Source: Actinomycetota bacterium
GTDB taxonomy: Bacteria > Actinomycetota > Actinomycetes > Actinomycetales > Cellulomonadaceae
Assembly: GCA_018898235.1 (NCBI GenBank)
Contig: JAHIJU010000012.1
Span: 1 to 16,216, forward strand
Direction: 5' to 3'
DNA: 16,216 nt
Part shown: positions 6,180 to 13,745 of the stretch, one piece after another
How positions within the stretch are numbered: the first letter of the stretch is position 1
Layout: every line of letters begins with the position of its first letter
The notes under the pieces: generated by a model
Told to the model about the DNA's origin: nothing
Databases searched by the model: none
Seen by the model: the letters and a program-made list of their open reading frames with translations, nothing else
Position numbers and translations under genes: made by a program

Positions 6180-7409
6180 CAGGGCGCCGTCGTGCGGGTC
6201 GCGCGCCCGCAGGACGTCGAGGCCGCCGGCGCGCTCACGGCCGAGGCCTACCTCGCCGACCGGCTGCTCGCCGACGACGGCTACGAGACCGAGCTGCGGG
6301 ACGCCCGTCGCCGGGCCGACGAGGCCGTGCTCCTGGTCGCGACGGTCCCGGCGGGTGAGCGCGAGGCCGTCGTCGGCACCGTCACGCTCGCGCCCTACGG
6401 CTCGTCCTACGCCGAGATCGCCCACCCCGGCGAGTGGGAGCTGCGGATGCTCGCGGTGGCACCGGAGGCCCGGCGGCAGGGCCTGGCGAACCAGCTCGTG
6501 CTGTCCAGCCTGCGGGAAGCCGTGGCCGCCGGCGCGCGCCGGGTGGTGCTGTCGACCCTGGACTCGATGCACGCCGCGCACCGGCTGTACGAACGCCTGG
6601 GCTTCGTGCCGGCCCCCGACCGGGACTGGACCCACGAGGACGTGCGGCTCGCGGTGCACACCTGGACCCCGCCCGAACCGCCCGGCGCCCTCGTCGAGGC
6701 CGCGACCTGGCGGCCGCTGCGCATGGTGGAGATCGACGGCTGGCAGGTCGGGCTGTCCGGCGGGCTCACCCGGCGGGCCAACAGCGCGCTCGCGCTCGCC
6801 GATCCGGCCGATCTCGACGCCGCCGTCGAGCGCGTCGAGCTGCTCTACGACGGCGACGGCCTGCCACCCACCTTCCGGGTGGAGTCCGCGCAGCTCCGGT
6901 TGCGGGCGACCTTGCTCGACCGCGGCTACCGGGAGGTCTCGGTGACCGATGTGCTGGTGCGGCCCGTCGGTGCGTCCTCGCCGGCCGGGTCGTCGCGGCC
7001 CCCGGTCGCTCCCGTCGACATCGTCGCGCGTGACGAACCGTCCCAGGTCTGGCTCACCGCCTGGTGCACCGCCAAGGGGGCCGAACGAGAGCAGGCGCGG
7101 GCACTGCTCACCGGCTCGGCGGCGCAGTACCTCACCGCGATGCGGGACGGCCGCGCGGTCGGCGTCGCCCGTGTCGCGTACGCCGAAGGCTGGGCCGGGC
7201 TCTCCAGCCTTGCGGTGGTGCCGGACGCCCGGCGGGGCGGCATCGCACGGGCACTGACGGCCACCGCGCACGAGCTCGCCGGCCGGGTCGGTGCGCGGGA
7301 CATGTTCCTGCAGGTCGAGGTGCCGAACCAGGTCGCCTGGCAGCTGTATGCGCGCGAGGGGTTCCGGCCGGCGGCCCGGTACTCCTACCTCACCCGGACG
7401 GGGTCCTGA
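6162..7409 (+). CDS. Double GNAT acetyltransferase: GNAT domain fused to an Rv0428c-like GNAT
   Basis: A 415-residue protein with two acyl-CoA-binding regions. Residues 10-168 form a complete GNAT domain, with motif A LRMLAVAPEARRQGLANQLV (94-113) and the closing AAHRLYERLGFVPA. Residues about 170-268 (WRPLRMVEIDGWQVGL, TRRANSALAL, LLYDGDGLPPTFRV) match the N-terminal part of Rv0428c-type acetyltransferases. Residues about 283-411 form a second GNAT fold with SLAVVPDARRGGIARAL (349-365) and WQLYAREGF. A Ser/Pro-rich linker lies at 271-283. MshD (mycothiol synthase) also has two GNAT folds, but length and motifs here differ. The substrate is unknown. GTG 6162 overlaps the ligA stop by 4 nt; the first conserved strand starts at V11, so GTG 6192 is an alternative start. 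The S8 protease begins one base after the stop. Confidence 0.82.
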   Translation: MIGAQPQGAVVRVARPQDVEAAGALTAEAYLADRLLADDGYETELRDARRRADEAVLLVATVPAGEREAVVGTVTLAPYGSSYAEIAHPGEWELRMLAVAPEARRQGLANQLVLSSLREAVAAGARRVVLSTLDSMHAAHRLYERLGFVPAPDRDWTHEDVRLAVHTWTPPEPPGALVEAATWRPLRMVEIDGWQVGLSGGLTRRANSALALADPADLDAAVERVELLYDGDGLPPTFRVESAQLRLRATLLDRGYREVSVTDVLVRPVGASSPAGSSRPPVAPVDIVARDEPSQVWLTAWCTAKGAEREQARALLTGSAAQYLTAMRDGRAVGVARVAYAEGWAGLSSLAVVPDARRGGIARALTATAHELAGRVGARDMFLQVEVPNQVAWQLYAREGFRPAARYSYLTRTGS

Positions 7410-7410
7410 G

Positions 7411-8775
7411 GTGTCGGGCACCCGGGGCCAGCAGGGTCCGCGTCGGCGCGGCAACGCTGTCGCGGTGCTGCTGGCCGGCGCCGTCGTCGCCGGATCGGTC
7501 GCGGCGGGATCGGTCGCGGCCGCCGACCCGGTCGCTGACGCCAGCCCGGGCGGGGCCGCGCGCACCGTGGTGGGCGATGGTCCGGGAGCCCCGGCCGTGC
7601 GCGCCGACCCGACCGACGGGACCTGGTGGTACGACACGCTCGACGGCGCCGAGCTCGCCGCGCAGGGAGCGACCGGCGCCGGCGTCGACGTCGCTGTCGT
7701 GGACGCCGGCATCAGCCCCGCGGCCCCGCTGCTGGCCGGCGCCCGGCTCGACGTCTACGCCCCTGCCACCTGCCTCGACGAGGCGGGTGCGGCGACGTCG
7801 GTCGCCGTCGGGAGCGAGCTGTCCGACGCCACGTCCCACGGCACGAACATCGTCGGGATGATCGCGGGCGCGGCGGTGCCCGGCGCCCCGTCGGGCATCG
7901 CGCCGGACGCGCAGGTGACCTTCTACGCCACCGCCTCCGACGACTGGACCCCGTGCGTGCGGGACGCAGACGGGGGCGACGTGGGCTTTGCGCAGGCCGT
8001 CGTCCGGGCGGTGGACGACGGGGCCCGCATCCTGTCGCTGTCGATCGGCACGCTCGACGCACCCACCAGGGCCGCCCTGGCCTGGGCGCTGCACCAGGGC
8101 GTCGTCGTGGTGGCCGCGATCGGCAACTTCGACGGCGACGACGACACCCTCCCGATGGTCAACGGCCTCGTCGCCGTCCAGGCGGAGGACTCCGACCTGC
8201 AGCCCGAGGGCACCGGGACGCCTGCCGGTCCGGTGCGCCACGACCACGTCACCGTGACCGCGCCCGGGATCGACCTGCGGATGCAGGGCGACCCGTTCAC
8301 CGGTTCGTGGGAGGGCTCGAGCACGGGGACCGGGACGTCGTTCGCGGCACCGCTGGTCGCCGGGGTGCTGGCCGACCTCGCGCAGCGCTACCCGCGGGCC
8401 ACCGGCAACCAGCTCATCCAGGACCTCGTCACGACGGCCTCGCTCCCCGACGGCGCTGACCCCGGTGCCGTCGGCTACGGCCAGCTCGAGCCCGTCCGGA
8501 TGCTGGAGCTCGACCCGACTACCCTGCCCGACGTCAACCCGTTGATCGCGGACCAACCGCGCACCGACGGCGACCTCTCGGCGCAGGAGATCGACGGGGC
8601 GGCGCGGCCCGACCTGCCGCCCGTGGACTGGACGGTGGTGAGCGTGGCCGAGGCCACCTCACCGGCCGTCGCCGGCGGGACCTCCTGGTCGAAGCCGATC
8701 GAGGCGGGGGTGGCCGGGACGGTGCTGCTCGCCTCCGGCGGGCTCGTCCTGCGGCGCCGTCGCCGGCGGTCCTGA
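7411..8775 (+). CDS. S8 (subtilisin-family) serine protease, secreted with a C-terminal membrane anchor
   Basis: A 454-residue protease precursor. A signal peptide is clear: RRR at 11-13, a hydrophobic stretch 15-37, and probable cleavage after AAA near 36-38. The triad is D98 (VVDAGIS), H143 (SHGTNIVGMIAG) and S310 (GTGTSFAAPLVAG), with oxyanion N239 (AAIGNFDGDDD). The DTG and GHGT motifs read DAG and SHGT, tolerable variants. Two cysteines, C121 and C182, may form a disulfide in the mature protein. Near the C-terminus a hydrophobic helix (about 431-447) is followed by RRRRRRS, a stop-transfer anchor that would leave the protease domain outside the cell. This topology resembles mycosins (MycP) of type VII secretion, but no ESX gene is near. 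I start at GTG 7411, one base after the upstream stop, because the signal peptide follows directly. Substrate unknown. Confidence 0.88.
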   Translation: MSGTRGQQGPRRRGNAVAVLLAGAVVAGSVAAGSVAAADPVADASPGGAARTVVGDGPGAPAVRADPTDGTWWYDTLDGAELAAQGATGAGVDVAVVDAGISPAAPLLAGARLDVYAPATCLDEAGAATSVAVGSELSDATSHGTNIVGMIAGAAVPGAPSGIAPDAQVTFYATASDDWTPCVRDADGGDVGFAQAVVRAVDDGARILSLSIGTLDAPTRAALAWALHQGVVVVAAIGNFDGDDDTLPMVNGLVAVQAEDSDLQPEGTGTPAGPVRHDHVTVTAPGIDLRMQGDPFTGSWEGSSTGTGTSFAAPLVAGVLADLAQRYPRATGNQLIQDLVTTASLPDGADPGAVGYGQLEPVRMLELDPTTLPDVNPLIADQPRTDGDLSAQEIDGAARPDLPPVDWTVVSVAEATSPAVAGGTSWSKPIEAGVAGTVLLASGGLVLRRRRRRS

Positions 8776-8783
8776 CGTGCTCA

Positions 8784-8807
8784 GCGGGCCTGCCGCAGCC
8801 GGCCCGC
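8784..8807 (+). terminator. GC-rich hairpin between the protease gene and gatC
   Basis: GCGGGCC (8784-8790) and GGCCCGC (8801-8807) form a perfect 7-bp stem with a 10-nt loop, starting 8 nt after the protease stop. No U tract follows, so it is a U-less terminator candidate as often proposed in high-GC actinobacteria. It ends three bases before the gatC TAGACT box, so it could instead act on that promoter. Confidence 0.35.
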
Positions 8808-8810
8808 CGG

Positions 8811-8816
8811 TAGACT
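8811..8816 (+). promoter_or_regulatory. Candidate -10 box (TAGACT) for leaderless gatC
   Basis: TAGACT is followed by seven bases and then the gatC ATG at 8824, so the predicted transcript start falls on the start codon. No Shine-Dalgarno precedes gatC. Hexamer and spacing equal those before iscS. No recognisable -35 element is present, and the hairpin at 8784-8807 occupies that area. Confidence 0.45.
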
Positions 8817-8823
8817 GCCGCCC

Positions 8824-9123
8824 ATGGCCACCCTCTCCCGAGACGAGGTCGCGCGCGTCGCGGCGCTCGCCAGGATCGACTTGAGCCCCACCGAGCTGGA
8901 CCGGTTGGCCGGCGAGCTCGAGGTGATCGTCCAGTCGGTCGCCCGGGTCTCCGAGGTCGCCACCCCGGACGTCCCGGCGACCAGCCACCCGCTGCCGCTG
9001 TCGAACGTGTTCCGGGCCGACGTGCCGGTCGCCCCGCTGGACCGCGACGAGGTGTTCGTGGGCGCCCCCGCAGCACTCGACGGCAAGTTCCTGGTGCCGC
9101 AGATCCTGGGGGAGGAGGCATGA
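8824..9123 (+). CDS. gatC: Asp-tRNA(Asn)/Glu-tRNA(Gln) amidotransferase subunit GatC
   Basis: A 99-residue subunit that wraps around GatA and GatB and stabilises the amidotransferase. It begins MATLSRDEVARVAALARIDL with the typical helical N-terminus, then SHPLPLSNVFRADV in the middle and a C-terminus ending GKFLVPQILGEEA, all characteristic of GatC and of the usual length. The ATG at 8824 starts the family's conserved first helix. The stop overlaps the gatA start as ATGA (9120-9123). It is the first gene of gatCAB and likely transcribed from the TAGACT promoter just upstream. Confidence 0.95.
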   Translation: MATLSRDEVARVAALARIDLSPTELDRLAGELEVIVQSVARVSEVATPDVPATSHPLPLSNVFRADVPVAPLDRDEVFVGAPAALDGKFLVPQILGEEA

Positions 9124-10637
9124 GCGCCGACCTCGTGCGGTTGTCCGCAGCCATGCTCGCCCAGGCGCTGACCCGCGGCGACGTGTCCAGCGTCGAGGCC
9201 ACCCGCGCCCACCTGGACCGGATCGCCGCGGTCGACGGCGATGTGCACGCCTTCCTGCACGTGAGCGACGAGCAGGCGCTGGCCACCGCGGCGGGCGTCG
9301 ACAAGGCGCGGGCCGCGGGCGAGGACCTGCACCCGCTGGCCGGCGTGCCGATCGCGGTCAAGGACGTCGTCGTCACCCGCGGGCTGCCGACCACGGCCGG
9401 CTCGAAGATCCTCGAGGGCTGGGTGCCGCCGTACGACGCGACCCTGGTGAGCCGGCTCAAGGCCGCCGGGCTGCCGATCCTCGGCAAGACCAACATGGAC
9501 GAGTTCGCCATGGGCAGCTCGACCGAGCACTCGGCGTACGGCAACACCCACAACCCGTGGGACCTCACGCGCATCCCGGGGGGCTCGGGCGGTGGTTCGG
9601 CCGCGGCCGTGGGCGCCTACGAGGCCCCGTTGGCGATCGGCACCGACACGGGCGGCTCGATCCGCCAGCCGGCGGCCGTCACCGGCACGGTCGGGGTGAA
9701 GCCGACGTACGGCTCGGTGTCCCGCTACGGGCTGATCGCCCTGGCGTCCAGCCTGGACCAGGCAGGTCCGGTGACCCGCAGCGTGCTCGACGCGGCGCTG
9801 CTGCACGAGCTCATCGGCGGTCATGACCCGCTGGACTCCACGTCGTTGACCGACCCGGTCCCGGACCTGGTGGGTGCGGCCCGGCTCGGTGCGGCCGGCG
9901 ACCTGTCCGGGGTGCGCATCGGGGTGGTGCGCGAGCTGGGCGGTGAGGGCTACCAGGCGGGCGTGCTCGCCCGGTTCAACGAGTCGCTGGAGCTGCTCAC
10001 CGCGGCCGGCGCCGAGGTGGTCGAGGTCTCCTGCCCGCACTTCGACTACGCCCTGGCGGCCTACTACCTGATCCTGCCGGCCGAGGCGAGCAGCAACCTG
10101 GCCAAGTTCGACGGCATGCGGTTCGGTCTGCGGGTCGAGCCCGCCGAGGGCCCGGTCACGGCCGAACGCGTCATGGCCGCCACCCGTGGCGCCGGGTTCG
10201 GCGACGAGGTCAAGCGCCGCATCATCCTGGGCACCTACGCCCTGTCGGCGGGCTACTACGACGCCTACTACGGTTCGGCGCAGAAGGTCCGCACGCTCAT
10301 CCAGCGTGACTTCGCGGCTGCGTTCGCGCAGGTCGACGTGCTGGTCTCGCCGACGACGCCCACCACCGCGTTCCGCCTGGGGGAGAAGCTCGACGACCCG
10401 CTGGCCATGTACCTCAACGATGTGGCCACCATCCCGGTGAACCTGGCCGGAGTCCCCGGCATCTCGGTGCCGTCCGGGCTGAGCGACGACGGGCTGCCCG
10501 TCGGCTTCCAGGTGATCGCCCCGGCCCGCGCCGACGACCGGCTGTACCGGATCGGTGCCGCGCTGGAGGCCGCGCTGGAGGAACGGTGGGGCGGTCCGCT
10601 GCTGGACCAGGCCCCGGAGCTGGAGACGAACCGATGA
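9120..10637 (+). CDS. gatA: Asp-tRNA(Asn)/Glu-tRNA(Gln) amidotransferase subunit GatA
   Basis: A 505-residue amidase-signature enzyme that hydrolyses glutamine (or asparagine) and supplies ammonia to GatB. The Ser-cisSer-Lys triad is clear: K81 in VPIAVKD, S156 in PGGSGGGSAAAV, and the nucleophile S180 in GTDTGGSIRQPA. These lie two residues later than the positions I recall for Staphylococcus aureus GatA. Other family motifs are GKTNMDEFAMGSSTEHSAYG (122-141) and TPTTAFRLGEK near the C-terminal third. A strong Shine-Dalgarno (GGAGGAGG, 9111-9118) lies inside the end of gatC just before the ATG. Start and stop both form ATGA overlaps with gatC and gatB, so the three subunits are made together. 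Confidence 0.96.
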   Translation: MSADLVRLSAAMLAQALTRGDVSSVEATRAHLDRIAAVDGDVHAFLHVSDEQALATAAGVDKARAAGEDLHPLAGVPIAVKDVVVTRGLPTTAGSKILEGWVPPYDATLVSRLKAAGLPILGKTNMDEFAMGSSTEHSAYGNTHNPWDLTRIPGGSGGGSAAAVGAYEAPLAIGTDTGGSIRQPAAVTGTVGVKPTYGSVSRYGLIALASSLDQAGPVTRSVLDAALLHELIGGHDPLDSTSLTDPVPDLVGAARLGAAGDLSGVRIGVVRELGGEGYQAGVLARFNESLELLTAAGAEVVEVSCPHFDYALAAYYLILPAEASSNLAKFDGMRFGLRVEPAEGPVTAERVMAATRGAGFGDEVKRRIILGTYALSAGYYDAYYGSAQKVRTLIQRDFAAAFAQVDVLVSPTTPTTAFRLGEKLDDPLAMYLNDVATIPVNLAGVPGISVPSGLSDDGLPVGFQVIAPARADDRLYRIGAALEAALEERWGGPLLDQAPELETNR

Positions 10638-12133
10638 GCGACACCCTGGTCGACTACGACGAGGCCGTGCGGCGCTACGACCCGGTGATCGGGTTGGAGG
10701 TGCACGTCGAGCTGGGCACCGTGACCAAGATGTTCGACGGCGCCGAGCAGTCGTTCGGGGACGAGCCGAACACCCAGATCACCCCGGTGAGCCTGGGCCT
10801 GCCCGGTGCGCTGCCGGTGGTCAACGGCACGGCCGTGGAGTACGCCGTGCGGATCGGGCTGGCGCTCGGCTGCTCCATCGCGCCGTCCTGCCGGTTCGCC
10901 CGCAAGCACTACTTCTACCCGGACCTCACGAAGAACTTCCAGACCTCCCAGTACGACGAGCCGATCGCGGCCGACGGACGCGTCGACATCGAGCTGGCGG
11001 ACGGCTCGCCGTTCACCGTCGAGATCGAGCGCGCGCACATGGAGGAGGACGCCGGCAAGAACACCCACATCGGCGGTGAGGGTGGCCGGATCCACGGCGC
11101 CACGTACTCCCTGGTCGACTACAACCGGGCCGGTGTGCCGCTCGTCGAGATCGTCACCCGGCCGATCGTCGGTGCCGGTGCCCTCGCGCCGGAGGTGGCC
11201 CGCGCCTACGTGCAGACGCTGCGCGATATGTTCCGGGCGCTGGGCGTCTCGGAGGCCCGGATGGAGCGCGGCAACGTGCGCGCCGACGTCAACGTGTCGC
11301 TGCGCCCCACCCCGGACTCGCCGCTGGGCACCCGCACCGAGACGAAGAACGTGAACTCGTTCCGGTCGATCGAGCGGGCCGTGCGCTACGAGATCAGCCG
11401 GCAGGCGGCGATCCTGGACGCGGGCGGCACGATCGTCCAGGAGACCCGGCACTGGCACGAGGACCGCGGCATCACGAGCGCCGGCCGCGTGAAGTCCGAC
11501 GCCGAGGACTACCGGTACATGCCCGAGCCCGACCTGGTGCCGATCGTCTGCGACCCGGCCTGGATCGAGCAGATCCGGCTGTCGCTGCCCGAGCTGCCGG
11601 CCGCGCGTCGTCGTCGGCTCACCGATGAGTGGGGCTACGCCGAGCCGGAGATGCGCGACGTGGTCAACGCCGGTGCGCTCGATCTCATCGAGGCGACCGT
11701 CGCCGCGGGCTCCAGCCCGGCCGCGGCCCGCAAGTGGTGGATGGGCGAGCTGGCCCGCACCGCCAAGACCCAGGACGTCGAGCTCGGTGACCTGCCGATC
11801 ACGCCGGAGCAGATCGGTGCGCTGCAGCGTCTGGTCGACGACGGCCGGCTCACCGACAAGCTGGCCCGTCAGGTGCTCGAGGGCGTGCTGGCCGGTGAGG
11901 GTGACCCCGAGCAGGTGCTCGTCGCCCGCGGCCTGGAGGTCGTGTCCGACGACGGTCCGCTGCTGGAGGCCATCGACGCCGCGCTCGCCGCCCAGCCGGA
12001 CGTGGCCGCCAAGGTGCGCGACGGGAACCTGGGCCCGGTCGGCGCCATCATCGGTGCGGTCATGAAGGCCACGCGCGGGCAGGCCGATGCGGCCCGGGTG
12101 CGTGAGCTGGTGCTCGAACGGGTCAAGGCCTGA
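10634..12133 (+). CDS. gatB: Asp-tRNA(Asn)/Glu-tRNA(Gln) amidotransferase subunit GatB
   Basis: A 499-residue subunit that binds the misacylated tRNA, phosphorylates the aminoacyl side chain with ATP and amidates it. Visible family motifs are VIGLEVHVELGT (18-29), KHYFYPDLTKNFQTSQ (91-106), ERAHMEEDAGK (132-142), NRAGVPLVEIVTRPI (164-178), GNVRADVNVSLRP and TETKNVNSFRSIERAVRYEI. The C-terminal YqeY-like tRNA-binding helical domain ends ADAARVRELVLERVKA. The frame opens earlier, but ATG 10634 overlaps the gatA stop (ATGA) and has GGAG at 10622-10625, so it is preferred. With GatA and GatC this forms the indirect route to Gln-tRNA and/or Asn-tRNA. Whether GlnRS or AsnRS is absent cannot be judged from the window. 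Confidence 0.96.
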   Translation: MSDTLVDYDEAVRRYDPVIGLEVHVELGTVTKMFDGAEQSFGDEPNTQITPVSLGLPGALPVVNGTAVEYAVRIGLALGCSIAPSCRFARKHYFYPDLTKNFQTSQYDEPIAADGRVDIELADGSPFTVEIERAHMEEDAGKNTHIGGEGGRIHGATYSLVDYNRAGVPLVEIVTRPIVGAGALAPEVARAYVQTLRDMFRALGVSEARMERGNVRADVNVSLRPTPDSPLGTRTETKNVNSFRSIERAVRYEISRQAAILDAGGTIVQETRHWHEDRGITSAGRVKSDAEDYRYMPEPDLVPIVCDPAWIEQIRLSLPELPAARRRRLTDEWGYAEPEMRDVVNAGALDLIEATVAAGSSPAAARKWWMGELARTAKTQDVELGDLPITPEQIGALQRLVDDGRLTDKLARQVLEGVLAGEGDPEQVLVARGLEVVSDDGPLLEAIDAALAAQPDVAAKVRDGNLGPVGAIIGAVMKATRGQADAARVRELVLERVKA

Positions 12134-12156
12134 GAGCGGTTCGCCGGGCCGTTCTC
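12132..12156 (+). terminator. Hairpin at the gatB stop codon, possible terminator
   Basis: GAGAGCGG (12132-12139) can pair with CCGTTCTC (12149-12156) as an 8-bp stem with one G-U pair and a 9-nt loop. The stem overlaps the gatB stop codon. There is no U tract. A separate -10-like box and ribosome binding site lie downstream, consistent with the gat transcript ending here, but this is modest evidence. Confidence 0.3.
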
Positions 12157-12216
12157 GGTCCGTCGGGCCGGGTCCGCCGCCCGCAGGCGCGCAACCTGCC
12201 CGTCACACCGGGTGCG

Positions 12217-12222
12217 TAGCAT
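12217..12222 (+). promoter_or_regulatory. Candidate -10 box (TAGCAT) for the GNAT gene at 12274
   Basis: TAGCAT fits TAnnnT in the 140-nt gap after gatB. Initiation about seven bases downstream would give a leader of roughly 45 nt, which contains GAGGAG (12263-12268) five bases before the ATG. No -35 match is evident. The rest of the gap shows nothing else I can name. Confidence 0.35.
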
Positions 12223-12273
12223 CGCCCGCCGGGTGGTGCTGCACGGCGCCCGCGGTCGCAACGAGGAGCTGGG

Positions 12274-12819
12274 ATGGACAAGCCGACACTGACCGGCGAG
12301 ATGCTCGTGCTGCGACCGATCGAGGTGCGGGACGTCGACGCGATCCTCGAGTCCATCAACGACCCCGAGGGGCAGCGGCTCACCGGGGCCACGACCATCT
12401 ACACCCGCCGCGAGGTCCGGGACTGGGTGGGGCACGTGACGGCGGCCACCGACCGGATCGACCTGGCGGTGACCATGCCGGGTCACGACGAGTACCTCGG
12501 CGAGATCGTGCTCGACCGGATCGACCGTCACGTGCGCTCGGCGAACCTGCGGCTCGCGATGCGCCCGGCCTACCGCGGGCGCGGGTACGGCACGGAGGCC
12601 ATCGAGCTGGCGCTCGGTCTGGCGTTCGACGGTCTGGGGCTGCACCGCGTCGGTCTGCAGGTGCTCTCCATCAACGCCCGGGCCAAGGCGATCTACGAGA
12701 ACGTGGGGTTCGTGGTGGAGGGCCGGCTGCGCGAGGCGCGGCTGGACGGGGACCGGTGGTGCGACACCGTGCTGATGGGCATCCTGGAGGACGAGTACCG
12801 GGCCGGACGGGTCGCCTGA
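12274..12819 (+). CDS. GNAT acetyltransferase, RimJ/RimL type
   Basis: A 181-residue single-domain acetyltransferase of the RimJ/RimL (Acetyltransf_3-like) group. It opens TLTGEMLVLRPIEVRDVDAI, the typical first strand and helix. Motif A, which binds acetyl-CoA, reads LRLAMRPAYRGRGYGTEAIELAL, with the R/Q-x-x-G-x-G loop as RGRGYG. It closes with VLSINARAKAIYENVGFVVEGRLREARLDGDRWCDTVLMGIL, the family's usual end. Relatives acetylate ribosomal protein N-termini, antibiotics or small metabolites, and the sequence does not say which applies here. The ATG has a good Shine-Dalgarno (GAGGAG, five-base spacing), unlike most starts in this window. The dehydrogenase gene starts one base after the stop, so the two are probably cotranscribed. 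Confidence 0.9.
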   Translation: MDKPTLTGEMLVLRPIEVRDVDAILESINDPEGQRLTGATTIYTRREVRDWVGHVTAATDRIDLAVTMPGHDEYLGEIVLDRIDRHVRSANLRLAMRPAYRGRGYGTEAIELALGLAFDGLGLHRVGLQVLSINARAKAIYENVGFVVEGRLREARLDGDRWCDTVLMGILEDEYRAGRVA

Positions 12820-12820
12820 C

Positions 12821-13738
12821 GTGCTCACGGTGAGCGTCCCGGACGACGATCTGCTGGCGCGGCTGTCGGCCCTGGCGGACCGGGTCGAGTTCGTGCGCTG
12901 GGACCTGCGGGACGCCTTGCCGGCCGAGCTGGCCGCCCGGGTCCAGCTCGTGGTGATCGGGCACTACTGGACGACGCCCGACCGGTACACCCGGCTGCGC
13001 GACCTGCCCGCACTGCGCTACGTCCAGCTGCCGTCCGCCGGATTCGAGCACGCGCTCGCGCACGTCCCGGCCGGGGTGACGGTCTGCAACGGCCGGGGCG
13101 TGCACTCGACGGGGACGGCCGAGCTCGCAGTGGCTCTCACGTTGGCGTCCCAGCGGGGTCTGGTCGACGCCGTGCACGCCATGGACGAGGGCCGCTGGTC
13201 CCACCCCGAGCTGGGTTCGCTGGCCGACCGGCGCGTGCTCATCGTGGGCGCCGGGTCGGTGGCCGATGCGGTGCGGGCCCGGCTGGCGCCGTTCGAGGTG
13301 GAGATCGTCCAGGTCGCACGCACGGCCCGCGCGGGGGTGCACGCCGTCGCCGAGCTCGATGCGCTGCTCCCGATGGCCGATGTGGTCGTGCTGACCGTCC
13401 CGCTCGACCGCACGACCCACCACCTGCTGGACGCGCGCCGCCTCGCCCTGCTGCCCGCAGGTGCGCTCGTCGTCAACGTGGCGCGCGGCAAGGTCGTGGA
13501 CACCGACGCCCTGCTCGCCGAGCTGAGCAGCGGTCGGTTGCGGGCGGCGCTCGACGTCACGGACCCCGAACCACTGCCTGCCGACCACCCGCTGTGGCGC
13601 GCGCCGAACCTGCTGATCACGGCCCACCAGGGCGGCAACTCCGATGCGACCTACCCACGGGTCGCGGCGCTGGTCGCCCGCCAGCTGGAGCACCTGCTCG
13701 TCGGCGAGGAGCCCGAGAACGTCGTGGCCCGGACCTGA
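12821..13738 (+). CDS. D-isomer-specific 2-hydroxyacid dehydrogenase family protein
   Basis: A 305-residue NAD(P)-dependent oxidoreductase that should interconvert a 2-keto acid and a D-2-hydroxy acid. The catalytic residues are in the expected motifs: R222 in VNVARGKVVDTDAL, E250 in DVTDPEPLP and H269 in LLITAHQGGNS. The Rossmann loop reads VLIVGAGSVADAV (139-151), G-x-G-x-x-A in place of the usual third glycine. The dinucleotide domain is inserted between the two halves of the catalytic domain, and YVQLPSAGFEHAL (67-79) is the typical substrate-side strand. Length is slightly under the common 310-330. GTG 12821 follows the GNAT stop by one base without a strong Shine-Dalgarno, suggesting coupled expression. 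The exact substrate (glyoxylate/hydroxypyruvate or another) cannot be told. It ends convergently seven bases from the photolyase gene. Confidence 0.9.
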   Translation: MLTVSVPDDDLLARLSALADRVEFVRWDLRDALPAELAARVQLVVIGHYWTTPDRYTRLRDLPALRYVQLPSAGFEHALAHVPAGVTVCNGRGVHSTGTAELAVALTLASQRGLVDAVHAMDEGRWSHPELGSLADRRVLIVGAGSVADAVRARLAPFEVEIVQVARTARAGVHAVAELDALLPMADVVVLTVPLDRTTHHLLDARRLALLPAGALVVNVARGKVVDTDALLAELSSGRLRAALDVTDPEPLPADHPLWRAPNLLITAHQGGNSDATYPRVAALVARQLEHLLVGEEPENVVART

Positions 13739-13745
13739 GGGGCGC

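Noticed and set aside
7291..7410. Upstream extension of the protease frame into the GNAT gene
   Set aside because: The signal peptide begins within 11 residues of GTG 7411; the extension is Arg/Cys/Ser-rich shadow sequence.
5382..7712. Minus-strand open frame of 776 codons across the ligA end, GNAT and protease start
   Set aside because: It has low-complexity composition, spans several confirmed plus-strand genes and has no recognisable domain, so it is another shadow frame.
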